From: Actinoplanes lobatus | GTDB lineage: Bacteria > Actinomycetota > Actinomycetes > Mycobacteriales > Micromonosporaceae | Direction of reading: 5' to 3' | NCBI RefSeq assembly: GCF_014205215.1 | Contig: NZ_JACHNC010000001.1 | Span: 4,593,001 to 4,657,000, forward strand | DNA: 64,000 nucleotides | Part shown: positions 62,067-64,000 of the stretch, in pieces | Position numbering within the stretch: position 1 is the stretch's first letter | Layout of the letters: each line of letters begins with the position of its first letter | The notes under the pieces: model-generated | The model's database searches: none | What the model saw: the letters and a program-made list of their open reading frames with translations, nothing else | Told to the model about the DNA's origin: nothing | Made by a program: the position numbers and the translations under genes

Positions 62067-62567
62067 CGCGATCTTGGACGATTGACCACTTCTCGAGGTG
62101 GCAGAACGTCCAAGACCGCGGGGTGGTGGGTGGCTTTGCGGGAGTCGCCGTCTCGTCCGGAGCAATCTTGGGGGATCGGCCACCTGTGAGGGTGGGGAAA
62201 CGTCCAAGATCGCGGTTGGGGCGAGGGCGAGCCTGGGGCGCGGGTGGGCGCGGGTGGGCGCGGGTGGGCGCTGGTGGGCGCTGGTGGGCGCGGGTGGGCG
62301 CGGGGTTAGCGAGGGCGTCCAAGGTCGCGGTCGGGGTGAGGCGGGCACGGGCGGGCACGGGCGGGCACGGGCGGCGCCAGGCTGGGGTTTCCGGTGCAAG
62401 CGCCTTCTCGGCTGCCTACGTGCGATCTGGACGATTGACTACCTCTTGCGGTGGCGAAACGTCCAAGATCGCGGGGCGGCGGGGTGCTTCACGAGAGTCG
62501 TCATCACGCCAGGCGCGATCTTGGGGGATTGGCCACCTGTGGGGGTGGGGAAACGTCCAAGATCGCC
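62067..62567. repeat. Four REP-like hairpins in two duplicated modules
   Basis: Hairpins at about 62067-62120, 62163-62214, 62422-62473 and 62515-62567, each starting GATCTTGG or close and ending CGTCCAAGATCGCG, with a GGTGG/CCACC inner stem. The first and third are alike, as are the second and fourth, so a roughly 155-bp pair has been duplicated. They fill the non-coding stretch 61964-62628, with no gene in it that I can support. Confidence 0.75.
62241..62300 (+). repeat. 10-bp tandem repeat, CGGGTGGGCG x6
   Basis: Six units, two with CT in place of CG at the start. It lies between the two REP-like modules. A second 10-mer, GCGGGCACGG x3, follows at 62341-62370. Confidence 0.85.
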
Positions 62568-62592
62568 GTTGGGGGCAAGGGGGCAAGGGGGC

Positions 62593-62620
62593 GAGAGGTG
62601 AGAGGTGAGAGGTGAGAGGT
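62593..62620 (+). repeat. 7-bp tandem repeat, GAGAGGT x4
   Basis: Four exact copies ending 8 bases before the ATG of the MFS fragment; each unit contains a Shine-Dalgarno-like GAGAGG. Confidence 0.85.
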
Positions 62621-62628
62621 GGGGCGTC

Positions 62629-62868
62629 ATGCCGATCGCGTCCCTCGGCGCGGGCGTCCTGCTCACCGCCGTCGGCCCGGTCGGCGCGATCGCGGCACTC
62701 TCCGCGATCATGCTGACCACAGCGATTGCCGCGACGATCAGCCCGGCCATCCGAAGATCAAACCCTTTCCCCGGTACGCTCGACGCCGCCCCCGACCACA
62801 CTCCGCCCGCTCCGCCGGCGCCACGCGACCGATTGCCACTCGATCCCGCGACGCGCCCGCCGGGCTGA
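62629..62868 (+). pseudogene. C-terminal fragment of an MFS transporter
   Basis: 79 codons. The first 45 (PIASLGAGVLLTAVGPVGAI, AALSAIMLTTAIAATISPAI) match the last one or two helices of DHA3-type MFS exporters, which end in ATLSPAIR-like sequence. The rest of the transporter is missing upstream, where repeats lie instead. It may still be translated, given the AG-rich leader, but cannot be a transporter. Confidence 0.5.
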
Positions 62869-62889
62869 GATCGGTGGTCCGGCTGACGG

Positions 62890-63447
62890 TCAGACGATGG
62901 CGGGGCCGAAGGTGTCGGACATGGCGGCCACGCCGAGGCAGAGCAGGGGGAAGGCGCCGAGGCCGGGCGCGTCGTCGACGTCGGCGAGGTCGTGCCACAG
63001 GCGTACCACCGGGTCGGAGGAGTAGCGCCGCAGTGCCCGCGGGCCCGGCTCGGGCACGTGGTGGCCGGTCGAGCGGAGCATCCCGGCGATACTGTCGAGC
63101 TGCCGCCGGACGGCGGCGGCCACCGCTCCCGGCCCGGCGTCCGGGCCGGGCAGGACGTGCTCGGCGACCCACGCGGCGAGTTCGAATCCGGTCACCACGT
63201 GGCCGGGGGTGCCGGCCGTCCGGGTGCGGCCGTAGACCACCAGGGCGGTCGTCTGCACGAGTACCTGGTGCACCGGCATGCGGTACGGCAGCGAGATCAC
63301 CGGATGTGTCGGTGCGAGCAGGATGGCGGCCCGCCGGGTCGCGGCCTGCCAGAGGCCGGTGTCGCCCGCCGCGACCTGGTCCGCGTACTCCCAGATGGTC
63401 GGCATCGGAGAATCTTCACGGGCGGTGGGATGATCGGCATCGGTCAT
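62890..63447 (-). CDS. Hypothetical soluble protein
   Basis: 185 residues from ATG 63447; ATG 63405 (MPTIWEYADQ) is an equally good start and would drop an acidic, disordered head. Helical throughout: GLWQAATRRAAILLAPTHPV, ELAAWVAEHVLPGPDAGPGA, VVRLWHDLADVDDAPGLGAF. No family recognised. Divergent from lexA across about 80 bp, so SOS control is conceivable but not shown. Confidence 0.55.
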   Translation of the reverse strand: MTDADHPTAREDSPMPTIWEYADQVAAGDTGLWQAATRRAAILLAPTHPVISLPYRMPVHQVLVQTTALVVYGRTRTAGTPGHVVTGFELAAWVAEHVLPGPDAGPGAVAAAVRRQLDSIAGMLRSTGHHVPEPGPRALRRYSSDPVVRLWHDLADVDDAPGLGAFPLLCLGVAAMSDTFGPAIV

Positions 63448-63518
63448 CGGGCCGGGCCGAACGTCCCCCGAACGGGCGGAAACCGGTCACGGTTCGTACA
63501 TCTGATCTAATCATGGGG

Positions 63519-63524
63519 TAAGGT
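63519..63524 (+). promoter_or_regulatory. -10 element of lexA, leaderless arrangement
   Basis: TAAGGT, six bases, then the lexA ATG, with no ribosome site. I do not see a convincing CGAAC-N4-GTTCG SOS box in the gap. Confidence 0.4.
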
Positions 63525-63530
63525 GCGGCA

Positions 63531-64000
63531 ATGAGCATCGACAGCGGTGCAGATCAGCCCCCGATCAATCCCGGGCAGCCGCCACTGACCACCCGGCAGC
63601 TGCGCATTCTCGCGGTGATCCGCGATTCGGTTCGCGAGCGTGGCTACCCACCCACCGTCCGCGAGATCGGCGCGGCCGTCGGCCTGGTCTCCCCGTCCTC
63701 GGTGTCCTACCAGCTCGGGGTCCTGGAGAAGCACGGCCTGATCCGTCGCCAGCCCAACAACTCCCGGGCGGTCGAGCTGCGCCCCGCCGCGGACACCCGA
63801 CCCGCCGAGCACGTGGTGACCGTCCCGGTGCTGGGCGCCATCGCCGCCGGCGCCCCGATCCTGGCCGAGGAGCACGTCGAGGACTATCTGACCGTCTCGG
63901 CCGGCATGGTCGGCGGCGGCACCCTGTTCGCCCTGAACGTCAAGGGCGACTCCATGGTCGATGCCGCGATCTGCGACGGTGACGTGGTCGTGGTCCGTAA
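63531..64000 (+). CDS. lexA: LexA repressor (cut by window edge)
   Basis: 156 codons visible from ATG 63531. N-terminal winged helix ([40 protein letters not shown]), Ala-Gly cleavage site in [10 protein letters not shown], and catalytic Ser in VKGDSMVDA; the Lys of the dyad lies beyond the edge. It represses SOS genes and cuts itself when RecA is activated. The 20-residue head rich in Pro and Gln is usual in actinobacteria. Confidence 0.93.
   Translation, partial: MSIDSGADQPPINPGQPPLTTRQLRILAVIRDSVRERGYPPTVREIGAAVGLVSPSSVSYQLGVLEKHGLIRRQPNNSRAVELRPAADTRPAEHVVTVPVLGAIAAGAPILAEEHVEDYLTVSAGMVGGGTLFALNVKGDSMVDAAICDGDVVVVR

Noticed and set aside
62067..62567. CRISPR array
   Set aside because: Repeats are hairpins of about 50 bases with unequal spacing and are paired in a duplicated module; no unique spacers of regular length and no cas genes.
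63490..63520. SOS box before lexA
   Set aside because: GTTCGTACATCTGATC lacks the CGAAC-N4-GTTCG symmetry expected of an actinobacterial LexA site.

Overview
High-GC window whose gene style (many GTG starts, 4-base ATGA/GTGA overlaps, SOS, PaaX, TgpA-like and MoxR/DUF58 families) points to an actinomycete of the Micromonosporaceae, probably Actinoplanes-like. The genus is an inference from gene content only.

1-9.6 kb is an integrated mobile element, very likely an actinomycete integrative and conjugative element (AICE). It ends in a serine recombinase whose last codons run into a tRNA-Leu(GAG) gene. Before that come an FtsK/TraB-type DNA pump, small transfer-style genes, an excisionase-like gene, two paralogous HTH regulators plus a relic of a third, a Nudix hydrolase and an HD-domain protein. 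The far left (about 1-1050) is visibly lower in GC and holds the start of a DGQHR/ParB-like gene cut by the window edge. No second copy of the tRNA 3' end is seen, so the other end of the element lies outside.

9.7-18.6 kb is a chromosomal cell-envelope block: a TPR/FN3 membrane protein, then a tight operon of FN3 protein, MoxR ATPase, DUF58 protein and a transglutaminase-fold membrane protein that has lost its catalytic Cys and His. A perfect bidirectional terminator ends it. 18.7-23.2 kb (minus strand) is a five-gene sulfonate-type uptake operon (permease, ATPase, FAD oxidoreductase, 2x[4Fe-4S] ferredoxin, binding lipoprotein) behind a TTGACA promoter. 23.3-36 kb is a looser stretch: a PL3 pectate lyase, a nucleoside-sugar-epimerase-like protein, small membrane and hypothetical proteins, a decayed nucleotidyltransferase, a NodB polysaccharide deacetylase with a long Thr-repeat N-terminus, and an F420/PPOX-type oxidoreductase.

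36.9-43.5 kb is the most interesting part: six overlapping genes encoding a secreted protein with a C-terminal LPAGG/TM/poly-Arg sorting-like tail, a PIG-L/LmbE deacetylase, a membrane GT2 glycosyltransferase, a fusion of an exosortase-like membrane domain (Cys112/Arg153/His173) with an ATP-grasp ligase, a UDP-GlcNAc-2-epimerase-like enzyme and a HAD hydrolase. I read it as a dedicated surface-protein sorting and glycoconjugate attachment system.

43.6-58 kb carries a large secreted repeat protein, a P450 next to a divergent LysR regulator, a serine hydrolase, and a PaaX regulator divergent from a complete LivKGFHM-type ABC transporter. A clear promoter/operator lies between them, and a hydrolase and an aromatic-ring-type FAD monooxygenase follow. 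58.1-62 kb has three overlapping membrane-protein genes, the last with exactly 24 copies of a 24-bp repeat. 62-62.6 kb is non-coding and built of a REP-like hairpin family (also present at 55.4 kb). The window ends inside lexA.
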